A DNA stretch of 64,000 bases from Mytilisepta virgata (taxonomy: Eukaryota; Mollusca; Bivalvia; Mytilida; Mytilidae), in the NCBI GenBank assembly GCA_028015205.1, contig JAPWFG010000026.1, positions 744,001 through 808,000 on the forward strand, written 5' to 3'. Below the pieces are notes generated by a model that saw nothing but the letters and a program-made list of their open reading frames with translations, was not told the origin of the DNA and did not search any database. The position numbers were made by a program, and so were the translations under genes. Below, in pieces: positions 1 through 12,116 of the stretch (position 1 is the first letter of the stretch; every line of letters begins with the position of its first letter).

Positions 1-367
1 ACGCAACAAGCATGATGAGAAAAGTTCAGGATCGAACACACCTCAACTGTAGCAATTTCAGTAGTAATGCTACTGGTTACACACCATTTCTGAATTATTA
101 AAAGAACTAATTGCTAAGCACTAGAGAACACTTAATCTTTCAATGATGTTCGGGGTTCAAATATATCTGTCCCCGAGAAATACTGACGGGAAAGTAATTT
201 TTTAAATGTGTTCGTATACATCGAATCAAAATTAATATCGCAGAATTCGTCTGTTTTCTTCTGAATTCTCTTGTCACCAACGTTTTAACTCTAAAATGAA
301 TTAAGGAGATGATAATTTTGTAACAGTAGAGCAACGTTTATGTCAAACAATTAAGCAACGCATCAAC

Positions 368-430
368 AGGAGCTCGAAACGGGTAGCTTTGGTAAGAATT
401 CTATCGTTCTATCCACTGAGCTGAAGGAGT
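368..430 (-). pseudogene. tRNA-like relic (possible SINE head)
   Basis: On the minus strand an A-box-like stretch (CAGCTCAGTGGATAGAAC) is followed about 30 bases later by a B-box-like GTTTCGAGCTCC. That spacing suits a tRNA or a tRNA-derived SINE head. The stems do not pair cleanly and I see no following SINE body, so I treat it as a decayed relic and not a working tRNA gene. Confidence 0.35.
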
Positions 431-432
431 AA

Positions 433-1529
433 TCACCAGCTCAAGTGACGGAGGACGGTTATAAATGTGTTACTTACAGGAAGGAAGTTCCGTGACAATT
501 TACGCAGGATACTAGACAGCATTTTTTTCTAATTTACAGCATTTGCTAATAAAAAAAATTATAGCCGTGCAACAACTATTAATATTAATGCAATAAAGTA
601 CAAAATGTATCATGTTTGTTTTAATATGTAGATACGAAATCGATTTTTGTTTTCTGAAAAATCATGGTCCATATGTCAGCTTTAAAAAGATAAATCAATT
701 TCAAGTACAAATAATTCAAATAACTTATAAAAGTGCCAAACGTTATGAAAGCACAGTTAGGTTTTTGTAAATCATTTTTCGATTAAAAAAAGTAACTTTT
801 ATATTATACAGAGGCAAATTTTGCAAACTTCGTTATTTACAGACAGGGGCCTATGTAGGTGTGCCCTTTAAATGATTTCACTGTATAGGTTGACTGTAGT
901 AATGGCTTCAATACATTTTATAATGTTTTACTGTATACTTGCAGTCTTTATTGTGAGAATTAACATTTTTATTTACCCAAAGAAATTTTAGCCATGAATT
1001 TGCGTCCGCCGTTCTAAACTTTCTTTTGAAGATCTGAAACCATTGGACAAATTGGGACCAAACGTTGGTGGAATGTTCCTTGGGTAGCCATCTTCCAAAA
1101 TGTGTCCCGATTTCCAACGAACATGACTAAAAATAGAAAAAGGGTCACGTGGTGACTCTTTAAAATCTTCTTCTGTGGAACTACATGCCAGATGGAAGCC
1201 AAACGTGGCAGCAATGGTCCTTATTATTCATTCAGAATTGTTCCCGTTGACCAAGATGGCCGCCATAGCTGCTTTTATTTTAACATAGGACCCTATGAGA
1301 GATTTTAATTAAAAATATTCTTGTCTGTTACCTCTTGGCCAATAAGAACCATCCTTTTCATTGATGGTCCTCAGATTGTCCTCTATCAGAATTATGTCCG
1401 ATGACCTGACACTTGATTCACGCTACTTATTGTCAAAAAGAAATATAGTTTACAGTATATCATGGTACGGATATCTTAATTCAACCATGAGAACAATTGT
1501 TAAGTATTTGGAGTATTGATGTTTGTATC
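433..1529. other. unannotated AT-rich DNA
   Basis: I see no domain-bearing ORF, repeat boundary or RNA gene here. Short ORFs on the minus strand at 908-1214 overlap each other in different frames and have no recognisable family. Confidence 0.6.
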
Positions 1530-1722
1530 GGCCAAACGTAAGACAAAGTCAGACTATCCTGACTCTATGTTGTGTTCATGTTTGTGTTTGGTGCTCTTTT
1601 ATGTTATCTTTTGTCCGGCGTTCTGTCAGTTGTGTTGTTTTGATTGGTTGGTGTGTCACTGTTGACCTTTTCTGTTGTCCATTTTTGTCTGATCACTTGG
1701 CTGACAGAAGCACATGGCTAAG
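1530..1722 (+). repeat. dispersed repeat family D2, copy 1
   Basis: The stretch contains CAGACTATCCTGACTCTATG, a run rich in TGTTTGTGTTT and GTGCTCTTTT, then TTGATTGGTTGGTGTGTCA. Related sequence occurs on the plus strand at 45170-45310 and in reverse at 18800-18935 and 38100-38250. No ends or target duplications are visible, so its class is unknown. Confidence 0.6.
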
Positions 1723-1810
1723 TCGTTGGTTTTACAATTTTTTTTTACAAATGATCAATTCAATGTTTTATTTTTTCAAATTGTCAAGGGTATCAGTTTT
1801 TCTATTGGAA

Positions 1811-2157
1811 AAAAAATAACAATCCGAAGATACTAATATTAGATATACTAAATGTATACTTTTCTGTATACGACGCATTTCAAGGAGTTACCTCTCATCA
1901 GCAGCATTAAAACCGAAACATTTGGAAGACCAAAAACCAAACTTATATTAAACAAGAAGTACTCAACCAAAAATACCGAAATAGGAAGCTAAATTTCAGC
2001 TAAGGAGATCTACCATGTGCAATACAAGGAATGAACCCTTAGTATTTCTATTATTTTTGAATTTTGCTAAATACTGGTAATTTCTGTAACAAAACAATGA
2101 ATAATCATGTCAGACAAGTCTGAAGACTGGGTCGGCGAATACCCTCGGGGACCTATT
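1811..2157 (-). repeat. dispersed repeat family D1, single copy
   Basis: This matches, with moderate divergence, the 378-bp unit that is tandemly repeated at 35366-36241 and the reverse-oriented copy at 38634-38953. Shared landmarks are the run from AACAATCC to the CGACGCATTTCAAGG block, TTACCTCTCATCAGCAGCAT, and the terminal CCCTCGGGGACCT. The copy stops shortly after that last landmark. Confidence 0.75.
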
Positions 2158-2254
2158 CCCATTCAGAAGCATTTATGAGGGATACAAATATAGCCTTTGC
2201 TAACAATTGTAAAACGACTCGACAAAGTTTATTTACCATCAAAAAATTGTCTTT

Positions 2255-3055
2255 GGGAACAACCATTTAACTTCAAAGAGGGTGGGGGTTATGTTTTTTT
2301 GTGAAAAAAAAAAATTCTGATTTCAAAAGGAAGGAAAAAAAAATAATATTTCGCAGCAAGGGTTAAAAAAAAATAATCTGTTTTACAAGACTAAAAAATC
2401 TGGTTTAGATATATTTTTAAAAAAATATAATTGAATCCGAGAGTTGATTTAAAAAATCACAAGCAATACAAGAAAAGCTTTAGACCATTATTTGATACAA
2501 ACCTGACTTGACTTATTTTGAACATAATAAAAGATTTTCCTTAGGTTTTCAGTCATACTTGACCTTTCAGTGATTAACCATCAAGATGAAGAGCAACAAT
2601 CAAAGCATTGTTCCTTGTTTAAATATGCATATATGTACATACATATAAGCAATGTGTGTCTACTCAGTACTGTGTGGAATATGATTATTATAATGAAATA
2701 CAAAGTACAGAGAAAATGATGTTATATTCCATTTCTTAAGGAATTAATATACAAACAAAATAAAAGTCATTAACAAATGCGCAAATGTTTTATTATAATT
2801 AACAAATGCACAAATATTTTAGTATAAAAACAAATTCATAGTATATATACCAGTTTTATTTACTGCTAGTGATTTCATAGGAATAAATACACCTTTAACT
2901 TTCATTGGGCATTGCTCAAAAAAAATTCTGATTCGACTTGGTAAGAAAAAAAATTATTTGGTTTGAAAATAAAATTGTGTCCATACCTTGATAAAAAAAT
3001 ATATTAAAAAAAATCCATACCCCCCCCCCTTTTTTGAAGTTAAATGGTTGTTTCC
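2255..3055. mobile_element. TIR element, family M1 (large copy)
   Basis: The ends are inverted repeats: GGGAACAACCATTTAACTTC on the left and its near-complement on the right, each followed inward by a G-rich or C-rich run and then a low-complexity A-rich run. Smaller relatives lie at 8705-8864, 28399-28671 and 50589-50811. The roughly 800-bp length and the ordinary sequence in the middle suggest a later insertion between the ends. No transposase ORF is present, so it is non-autonomous. Confidence 0.65.
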
Positions 3056-3299
3056 TTATAATTCCAACATTTAGAATTTCAAAATGCCAAAAATCTGCTT
3101 TATTACCTTCAACAAGGCTACTGTGAAAGATACCAGAACTTGCATGTATCGTTAAAGTTTGTGTAAGAGAAACAACATCGATTGGATTTGGTCAAAGGAC
3201 CTCATTCCACAATGGTGTAATAATAAAGCCTTTGATACGATGAAATGGAAAGCATTATTTGGCAGTCATCATTTAATAGCTACGTGTACATGTATATTA

Positions 3300-3880
3300 T
3301 TATACGTAAATTACTGCTTACTCTCCCGGAGCACCTCCGACCTCCTCGGTGGTCTCGTGGTAGCGTGCTTGCCCCGAGTGCGGAAGGTCATGGGTTCAAT
3401 CCCCGGCCGGGTCAAACCAAAGACATTAAAATTGGTATTTGCTGCTTCTCCGCCAAGCACGCGGCATCTGGGAGTAAAAACAAAGACTGGTCGGCTCGGA
3501 GTCAGTATAATGTGTCCGATTGAGATGATGTGTCTTCCTGCGGACAGTTACCTCGTGAGCTAGCACATTAAAAATCCGACTTAGCGTGTCGATCTAGTAC
3601 AAAGCAGGGGTCATATTCATTATCATATCAACATGTTCTCGTCCTGATATACACCTGGTTGCCACTGAACATTAAACAATAATTCATCCATCCATCCGTC
3701 CATCCATCCGGAGCACCCGAGTCTACCCCCGGTTTTTTGGTGGGGTTCATGTTGTTCATATGTTTTTAGTTTTTAATTGTAGTGTATGTATTGTTTACGT
3801 CTTGTCTTGGTTGTTCTCCGGAGTTTATCAGTTGTTTCGATTTTTCCCTCCTTCGAATATCCCTTTGGTATTTCTTGACT
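3300..3880 (+). mobile_element. retroelement 3' tail, split by a SINE
   Basis: The pieces 3300-3335 and 3708-3880 together match the 3' tail of the reverse-transcriptase element annotated at 19226-23163. Landmarks are TATACG, ACTGCTTAC, CCGGAGCACC, GTTCATGTTGTTCAT and later CCCTTTGGTATTTCTTGAC. No coding part is present, so this is a 5'-truncated copy. A family B SINE sits inside it with a perfect 10-bp duplication of CCGGAGCACC. Confidence 0.7.
3336..3707 (+). mobile_element. tRNA-headed SINE, family B, full length
   Basis: The head carries an A-box-like GGTCTCGTGGTAGCGTGCTT and a B box GGGTTCAATCCCC at tRNA spacing, followed by a unique body and a tail of CATC/CATCC repeats. The insertion is flanked by a perfect 10-bp target duplication, CCGGAGCACC at 3326-3335 and 3708-3717. 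A minus-strand copy of the same family lies at 25955-26295. ORFs called across this region are fortuitous. Confidence 0.85.
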
Positions 3881-5053
3881 TTACTTATTATAAGTACATT
3901 CAGGTCATTATTTATCAAACGTCATGGGTCACTTTTCATGTGTTATCAGCCATTCAAAGTAAAGATGTAATAATACCATTTAGTATTCAAACGCCACCAA
4001 AATTTTAATGTGTAACTCGTTGTTTCTTGTTGAATCACTTTAAATCATTTAACTGTAAATTTCAAACTCTGGAAATCAACTAAATCCTAATTTGTGCAGG
4101 ATACTACGCAACAATTGAAAAAGAAACTTTATTGCATCTCCTAACGAAAAAGTCTTAAATTTATAACCGACCGACAACTGCAGAATTATATTATGCAATA
4201 AATTCCTAGAGGTGTCATGTTTGTTTACACAAAGATTCTAAATCGATTCTTGTTTCACGAAGATACCATGAAATTGAGTTTAAAGTGATGTTTTGTCCTT
4301 TTATCATCTTGAAAAACAAATCAATTAAGTACAAATAAGGCAAACTTATAAAAGTAGGACACACTATGAATATAAACATGGTAGGTTCATATGGATCATT
4401 TGTAAGGAAAACATACTGAAGTCAAACCTATAGGTTTCTATAAAACTGTACTGAGGCTAATTTTGCAAGTTTTCATGACCGATGACAGCGTCGTTTGTAA
4501 AATATACTCTACATAGTCGTGCCCTTTAAATGGTTTGACTGTAGGCTTTGGGTGATTGTTTATTTTTAGTATTTACTGTTTTGTGCACGATTTGTTTTCG
4601 AAACTGCACTGATATTCATCTCTATAATGTTCAATCCAAAATGTTTTATCACATTTTTTCGCCTGTCAAATGTTGTTTCCTCAGATCATGTAGTTGATTT
4701 TTTTTATATTGTTAATGCTGTATACGTTTTATAGTTATTGTTATATTTTAAAAATCTGGTTTGTTGACATAAGTTTCTCCAAATCAAATCTGCTAATCAA
4801 GAATCATTTTATTTTTTATTTACTTATCATGAATAATTAAAATTATCTCCAGTCTAAGCATTTTTGTAACCGATATTCCTCTTTTTCTGCGAAATCCGGA
4901 TTTATATGCTCTTTGTAAAAAAAATTAACATGACTTCAAATGTATATGCATATCTGTGATGAGAGGTCATAAAGGTTATTTTAGAGGTACTTAAATAACA
5001 GTAAACGGGATTTTTTCGCAAGTGAGCTACATCTCAACACTTACATCATTCTT
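3881..5053. other. unannotated AT-rich DNA
   Basis: I see no gene or element with recognisable ends. Short plus-strand ORFs just before 4008 belong to the retroelement tail and its flank. Confidence 0.6.
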
Positions 5054-5066
5054 ACAAGTGGTCACA

Positions 5067-5329
5067 GGGGCCTCGGTGGCCGAGTGGTCTAGGTAGTTCG
5101 TCATGACTACTACTGATCACTAGCCTGTCAACGCTAAGGTTGTCAGTTCGAATCTCACCTGTGGCGCGGTGTGTTCGACTCCGATCTTAATTGACAAGGA
5201 TTGCCAATTTTCCTACCGAAGGTCGGTGGTTCTCTCCGGGTACTCCGGCTTCCTCCACCAATAAAAACTGGCCGCCGCGAAATAGGCAAATGTGCTGAAA
5301 ACGGCGTAAAACCCCAACTAAACAAACAA
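5067..5329 (+). mobile_element. tRNA-headed SINE, family A, full length
   Basis: The head has a class-II tRNA-like A box (TGGCCGAGTGGTCTAGG) and a B box (GTTCGAATCTCAC). A body follows with the landmarks TCGACTCCGATC, TACCGAAGGTCGG and TGGCCGCCGCGAAATAGG, then an AACA-rich tail. It is flanked by a perfect 13-bp target duplication (ACAAGTGGTCACA at 5054-5066 and 5330-5342), which shows insertion by target-primed reverse transcription. Other copies in the window are truncated or older. Bivalve genomes are known to carry many tRNA-derived SINEs; I do not assign a published name. Confidence 0.92.
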
Positions 5330-5342
5330 ACAAGTGGTCACA

Positions 5343-6078
5343 TGAAACTCAATACACGATTATATCAATAAAAACTTCCGGGATAAGGTATTTGATCATT
5401 TGATAATTTGGGAATACAACTGCACCTAGTTTCATCTCATTTTAAATTCTAGACACACTTAACTTGAAAGCAAAATTAATTTTCATATTCTAAAGAAACG
5501 TGGATTTTCATTGGTTGACGTTTGATGCCCTCGACGACAACACATGCAAAGCGTCACTTGCAGATATTAAAAATACTTATTTTACTTAAAATCGTTACAC
5601 TTGCATTAGAATGGAGAATAGTAGGTTCTTACACGAGTAAGAATAACTACATGGAAACCCAACCTTCTAGTATTTACGGATGTAATAGGTACTTAAACTC
5701 GTTTCTAAAATTCAGCATCTTTCGGGAGTGGAGTGCAGTTCTTCACTTTTGAAAGAGTATAAGTACCTATTTCTTAAACATGTTTAAGTTGTGTTTTATT
5801 TTCTTCAAACACTAACCAGGTTTATTGTTTTAGCGTTTTTGGTAATAAAACAGTCATTTAACAGTATTGGGGGCAGATAAAATGTATCTATCCCGAAATA
5901 ACTGTTAAATAACTGTTTTATTATACCAAAAATTTAAAGAGAAATGCCAAGAAAAATATTTAAAAAGTGTTTTTTTTTTAAGATCAAGCGCAATGGGACT
6001 ATACCAACGTGATTATAAATGTCATTCCTTGTACTCTGACATGCCCATTACCGTGACGTTGTCCAGTGAAAGTTGCCG
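5343..6078. other. unannotated DNA
   Basis: The one ORF (5522-5752, plus, 76 residues) has no motif I recognise and a composition like its surroundings. I see no repeat boundaries. Confidence 0.55.
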
Positions 6079-6146
6079 CTGAAAAGTGTTATTCACTGGT
6101 CGGTGAATAGCATTTGTGCTATTCACCGGTGAATAGTACTTTTCAG
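6079..6146. repeat. 68-bp near-perfect palindrome
   Basis: Arms beginning CTGAAAAGT and ending ACTTTTCAG pair over about 31 bases. Each arm contains the sub-palindrome ATTCACCGGTGAAT, or a one-base variant of it. The loop is only a few bases, so the segment could extrude as a cruciform. It may be the core of a foldback transposon, but I cannot find outer ends. Confidence 0.8.
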
Positions 6147-8704
6147 GCAGTTTGAATACAATAGCATTTTTATGACAATGAATTTTATATAGCAAAAAAG
6201 AAGAAATGTATAATAACACGTTTTCACAGCTTTAAGAATGTTGAGTGCATTTTGATAGAACCCGTTCCTTAAACGCCATTTCTCTTCTTTACAATCCTTT
6301 TTTTATTGTCTTGAACTTGTTAAAGATTAAAGCTTAACCAGATTATTGGTTTTTAAAATTGGAAAATAAAAAATTCTTAAGATATTCGTGGATTATTTCC
6401 ATGTTGTCCAATTTTATTTAAATTTGAAATTAATGGTTACGATGTTGTTTTTGCTTTCAAAAGTTTGGTCACAAACATGTTTGATGAGGACTAATCCAAA
6501 CAGACCATTGTAACGCAACGTTTTTTTTTTTTGGAGCTTACACTTGAGGAACCAAAAATATCATGTTTTTTTGTGAGGAGAGGGTCAAAAAAATCATCTT
6601 GAAAATTTTATTTCAACGTCCATGGTCATCATGTGTTCATTTATATATGTAAATGATGACCGGTAATTTTTACCGGATTTATTTTGATGGATTAAAATCG
6701 ACGTAGGTATATGAGATTAAAGTAAAGATTTGTTATACGAGAACACGATAAATATTTCGAAAACAGTACAAAATAAAGAAAAATGTGAAGTCACGCAGTT
6801 GTTTGAAATTTTAAAATGAATAATTTAGCTGTTGTGTTCATGCCCCATATATATGTAAAAAATTTAAATTAAAAACTATCATGACAACTTAACGTTAATA
6901 TGATGCCAACAAAGCATTCTATTGTTCATTTCTTTAATTTTCACACTGCAGACGAATTTAGCTGAAAGAATGATCGTCATCTATCAGACGCTTCAGATCC
7001 CGTTAAAATATACGTTTTTATTCCCTTCTGTCTACAGCATGCACAAGGCGTATTTACTGAAATGGTAGCAAATTTTATATAAACGTCAAGTACTATCTTT
7101 AAAAAAGATAGGCGACGTAGTATCCCTGACTATATATATTTCTCCATTCTTATCATATATATTATTCTAATTAGTTGAGTTGCATTTCAAGGATTTTTTT
7201 TGCAGTAGATGTATAGAAAATAATACTTTTCACATTTAAAAAAATTAAATTAAATTTGTTAAGTTTTCCACTGTCCCGGGCCTCGACCTGTCTCGCTATC
7301 TGTAGCCCAGAAAGTTATTTAGTTAAGATCACCAAAAAGGTACTTAAAAAAAACCAAAGGATTTTTTATCATGAATACTGCTTGAACTACATTCAAATAA
7401 TATTTTTTCACTTATGGAATACGATCTATAAATAGAAATATAAAGTACATACACAAAGTTTTGTCTCAATTCATGGACGCGGACGTAACTGATCCTCACT
7501 GTGTTGACCCATATCTATGAAATACCAATTCTCTGTATCACAGCAGTATTTATTAACTAATTAGAATTGTTGACCTTTTGAATGTCGTTTTTTTCAAGTT
7601 TAAAAAAATGAATAAAGTAAAATTGTGAAAGGTGAGAGGTTTGGGAACATTTGGCCGATATTAGAACATTCGAGTCAACTGAAGAATGATATTCGAACAT
7701 CACCATTTCCTTCAATGTCACCCAATCACACGGCTGCCGGCAAATTAAACGCACGCGGTCTGTTGTCATGGGAAAGCGTCTCTTTAGTTTTTAGGTCAAA
7801 AGCGAGCTTGTATGACTACGTCGAAAAACCGGTTCAAGTTGGAAATTTTAATTAACAATTGCGGTTAAAAATATTTAAAACTTTTTTGTTATCTGATTTT
7901 AAAAACGCACAATACATGCAGACTTATTTCAATAAAATATGCTCTACATTGTTTGAATTGCGCAAATCAATACAAATTGAAACAAAGAAATAGATATAAA
8001 CAAATGTTGTCTTTTATAATTTTGAAACGCAGAAAGTTGTTTTGTATTTTTTAAATAATAAACACATTTTTTAGCCGTTCCACGATATGGTTTCTATCGA
8101 TAATGCAAACAAATTTACAAAATTTATACTACGCATAATCACTCATTAACCTTGTGAAAACAAATTGGGAACCCTAACCTTCATCAAAATATTGTAGACT
8201 GTGGGAAAAGTCGACATTGTTGTTTATTTGCTAATATAGGAAAGGTACAGTATATTTTTTTATATTTATATGTCATACTACATATAAAAGAGGAAATTAG
8301 AAAAAAAAGAATATTTTATTCTGACTTGAATCGATATGCACAAAATTTAATGGAAATAAAAAAAGGCTACATTCCAACATAAGATTCCGATGAGAAAATA
8401 AACTGGGTAAAAAGTACATATAATTTACATGACAATTAAAAGAAAATCATATGACAGAAAATTTAAAATGACTATGATCAATAATCATGTGAAAATCTAG
8501 TTTAACATTTTAGGTGTTAAATTTAAAAAAACATTCACAGTCAATAATAAAATCGTAAATAAACTGGGTAGAATATCTTAGCAGCAAAACAGGAAATTTT
8601 TCTTGTATAAGTTGATACATATATCATTATGGACAAAAGAAGTACCACAACTATATGAATAAATTGTTCCTGTAATAAACTTCCTTTAGGCATATCTGAC
8701 TAAA
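6147..8704. other. unannotated AT-rich DNA
   Basis: There are poly-T and poly-A runs and several short ORFs, including overlapping ones on both strands at 7557-7855. None shows a recognisable domain. I see no tandem or inverted structure of note. Confidence 0.55.
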
Positions 8705-8864
8705 GGAGGAACCATTTGATTTTTATGGGGGAGCTAGGATCAAATTTGAAATAAAAGTCAGGACCAGGACTTTGGCAAAATAAAACAACAGGAACACTTT
8801 AGGTGTGGAAAAAATGCCCCCCCCCCCCCCCCACACACACACACAAAATCAAATGGCTGCTCCC
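8705..8864. mobile_element. MITE, family M1, 160 bp
   Basis: The left end GGAGGAACCATTTGATTTTT pairs with the right end, which reads inward GGGAGCAGCCATTTGATTTT on the other strand. A long C run and a short CA repeat lie just inside the right end. The interior (CAGGACCAGG, CTTTAGGTGTG) matches the copies at 28399-28671 and 50589-50811. Confidence 0.75.
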
Positions 8865-9895
8865 TAAAGACTAGTGGTTATGTATTCATTCATTTTGAAT
8901 ATTGAAGCAAAAAAAAAAAAAAAAAACAGCCTTCATATTTATACTATTTAACTTCACTGAAATATGAAACAAAAAATGGGTGTCACAATCCTTATTTTCT
9001 CGCAGAGTGGTCTAAACAATTAAAATTTTGGGGGAAATTTACATAAACATGATAGACATAACGTAAATCCGTATAATCAAGAAAATAAAAGCTCAGTATT
9101 TTATGAAGATTATAACCAAGGTCTAGCAAAATTAAGGGTGCAGCTGCAGATTTGTTTGTTACTTTAAAATCAATTAAAACGCTTTGTTAGGATTATTGCA
9201 TGTAACAGAAGCTTTCGTCTCTGGCCTGTAGCATGGAATTTAACCTGAAAAATTTGTAGTTTCCTTGATCAAATGAATAAGTAAACAATACTAAAAATTA
9301 TAAATGATACAAACTGCAGTATAATTCGTTGTTGTTTTTATACATATTCTTACCATTAGATATTGCTTGATAATGGGGAAATGAATGGATAAGGGGTTGC
9401 GTATTTATAAAATGAAACGTAATCATCAAGGTTTATACCCAAAACTTACAGCAGTTAATAAAACAATTGACGTATCATTTTTCAACCTACCTTAAAGTTT
9501 AAGCCGAATTTAGATCGTGTGAAAACTTGCAGTTGCTATAACATAACTCAAGATGATAAAAAAGTGGTTTCTATGACGACTTGAATGTGAGCAATAAAGC
9601 GATCTCAAGTGCTGGCTTTTTTCGTGTAAGCAATGCGCTCGTGTTTTTTTCATTCATACTCTTTTTCAAATTGTTTTACTCTGACTCTCAATCCGTCTTA
9701 AAAATGATTAAGTGTTTACTGTAGAAGGGTCCAAAATCAGACAAAAAATGTGTTGACCAAAGGGCAGGTTAAATATCACATGACATCAAATAGCATCATT
9801 ATACATTATGCAAATTTCTGATGTAATCCAGTTATTTCATTGGTTCTTGAGAATGTGGTATTTTGCAGTGTTTTTTGTTTTTGTTTTATTCCGCC
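8865..9895. other. unannotated AT-rich DNA
   Basis: The region holds a poly-A run near 8910 and no recognisable gene or bounded element. Confidence 0.55.
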
Positions 9896-9897
9896 TA

Positions 9898-10145
9898 CCC
9901 CTAGCAACATGTGATAATTTTGCATAGCAACGGAAATATGACATTCCGCGACCGACCATTACCGAACTTGAAAAATATCACCCTTTCTAGCCGAGTTTTA
10001 CCGATTAGTATCTCACTTCTTGTATTGTCTCTTCAGACACTTCTACAAATCCCATATCTGCAGAATAATTGAAACGGGTTATAAATTTTGAAGATCAAGA
10101 CAACCAACTTGTCGTCTGATGCAAAATTACCACCTGTTGCTAGGG
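9898..10145. mobile_element. MITE with 28-bp TIRs and TA flanks
   Basis: The left end (CCCCTAGCAACATGTGATAA, continuing to TTTTGCAT) and the right end are inverted repeats with only a few mismatches. TA dinucleotides flank both ends (9896-9897 and 10146-10147), which would suit a Tc1/mariner-type insertion. A 72-residue minus-strand ORF overlaps the right TIR and is probably fortuitous. Confidence 0.65.
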
Positions 10146-10490
10146 TAGTGTCATTTGGGTCATTGGTCCGTATGATTCTATTTGTTTTCAACTTGAATCT
10201 GAAAAATACATGTATTTTTACAATTCTATAACAGGTCTTTACAGTCGCCACAACTCTACCAGATGTTGGTTCTGCAGCACCACTATTGTCCGTATTTTTT
10301 TTATCGATATTTTATTGTTGACCTAAAATACAGTTAATTCATTTAGATACACTTATTGTTTTCCTCAACTGATCCAGATAAGATCAAGGCATTCAGTATA
10401 ATAAAAAAAACCATACCGCCTTTAGTTAAGGGTGTTATGGTTGACTTCTGTTTCGTTACACAATCGTTATAAATATAAAAACTATGAACG
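10146..10490. other. unannotated spacer
   Basis: I see nothing recognisable between the two TIR elements. Confidence 0.5.
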
Positions 10491-10497
10491 CTTTATA

Positions 10498-11353
10498 CGG
10501 CATTCTATAAAATGTAGCCTGGCCTCAACTGCCTGGCCTGGCCTCAAAATTTTGCTTCCTCGGAGATATAACTGGATCCTTGGGCATCCCAACTTCTTCT
10601 TCCTTTCTTTTTCCACATAAAGCCTCCGCGTACGTTTTGTATGACAGTTTTTCGGATTAAAATAACTGTTCATTATACGTGTATGTTTTATGTTGTTATT
10701 TATTTTCTGTATAAAATGATTTTTAAAAAGGAGAAAAACTGAAAACCCCTCTTTTAAAAGTGGGGGCTTCTTTAAATAATTTGTTTCATGCAATGTTCAA
10801 ATAACACATAAGTATTACCCATATAGGTTTGTTACTACAAATTATGTATTCTGTGCCACTTGGGCCATAATCTGTCAATTTGAATATTTGCTTGGACGGT
10901 GTGTGAAGAAAGCATGCAAAACTCCATGGTACTTTAACTAAATTATATTTCAATATTAATTGGTTGATTTACAATCTTATAGATGACTTGTAAAAACTTG
11001 CTAAAAAAAAGCTGATAACATGTGATATTCCAGAGTAAAGAATTAACGGTCTTGTTAAGGCTTTATATATTATATATATATATATTTTAAAAACTTTTGA
11101 AATAATAGAAATTCTTTTAATAAAAAGAAATCAAATTGCAATCCAAATATGAAGGAAATTTTGAGGCCAAGCAAATTTCGAGGACAGGCTATATTTTAGA
11201 GTATGGCTTTTGAAATTTGTAAGATAATTTAAAAACCAAGACAAATCTGAGTCCAAGTCAATTTTGAGGCCAGGCTAATTTTGTGGCAATTTTGAGGCCA
11301 AGCCAATTTTCAGACCAAGCAGTTGAGGCCAGGCTACATTTTAGAGTATGCCG
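10498..11353. mobile_element. non-autonomous DNA transposon, 856 bp, hAT-like
   Basis: TIRs of about 40 bases start CGGCAT and include AAAATGTAGCCTGGCCTCAA on both ends in opposite orientation. A 7-bp direct repeat CTTTATA (8 bp if the adjoining G is counted) flanks the element at 10491-10497 and 11354-11360. Near the right end, several short subrepeats of the type TTGAGGCCAAGC are arrayed. No transposase is present. The 7-8 bp target duplication suggests the hAT superfamily, but this is inference. Confidence 0.8.
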
Positions 11354-11360
11354 CTTTATA

Positions 11361-12116
11361 CACATGTAACATCCTACTTACTATGAATTGGACCTAAAAA
11401 TATCTAATATGTTAGATATTGACATAATTTTGTCTGGATTGTTGATTTCCTGGCAAACTGCCAATTGTAAGTTAGACACATTACGTTGTTGGCTACATGT
11501 GATAAAGTAAGCTCCATATGTGGTAATCTAACACAAAGGATAATAACATTTATTAATAGATCTAATCATATTTCTGAAAACAAATTTTCACTGTTAACTG
11601 AGCTTGTAATAAATATATATTGCATAAAAATCATATTAGATGCGCGTCTTTATGCAAATTATACGAAGCAATAACGTTTTACATAGGTTTTTAAATTTAT
11701 TTTCTACGCTTCAATACATGTTTGTACATTAGAAATAGGATAGTAATTAAAATACCCAGTATCAGACTATATACAGACTCTCCTACGCAAGATATTGTTT
11801 TGTTCTTTATGATATTGGTTAACGGTTTCTTCAGTTTGATTACACCTTCAGAAATACTTTTTGTCTTATATTCTTTAAAGCATTAGCTAACCACCATACT
11901 GTTAGATATAACCGAATTTGGTTATTTCCTGGCAAACTGCCAGGTGTCATCAGTGACCGTAGTGTTTTGTGATATTTTGACATTACACATGTATAGCACA
12001 AGTAACCATATTCCGAAATGCGCCTCACGTCAAACGGCATGTTCTCTATTATGTTTGAGATTCTTTTGACGTCAAACAAACGTTTTTATCTTCTGATCAG
12101 CCCCGAGTTGTTTGTC
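11361..12116. other. unannotated AT-rich DNA
   Basis: Short ORFs are present but none is recognisable. A minus-strand ORF at 11840-12079 contains a short internal repeat (near FDVKRIS and FDVRRIS) but no known domain. Confidence 0.5.

Noticed and set aside
10033..10251. A 72-residue minus ORF with plausible splice-like boundaries (TTTTTCAG, CTGCAG, GAAGTGAGAT) that looked like small exons
   Set aside because: It lies across the right end of a TIR element (9898-10145) and has no recognisable domain; the boundaries are short consensus matches only.
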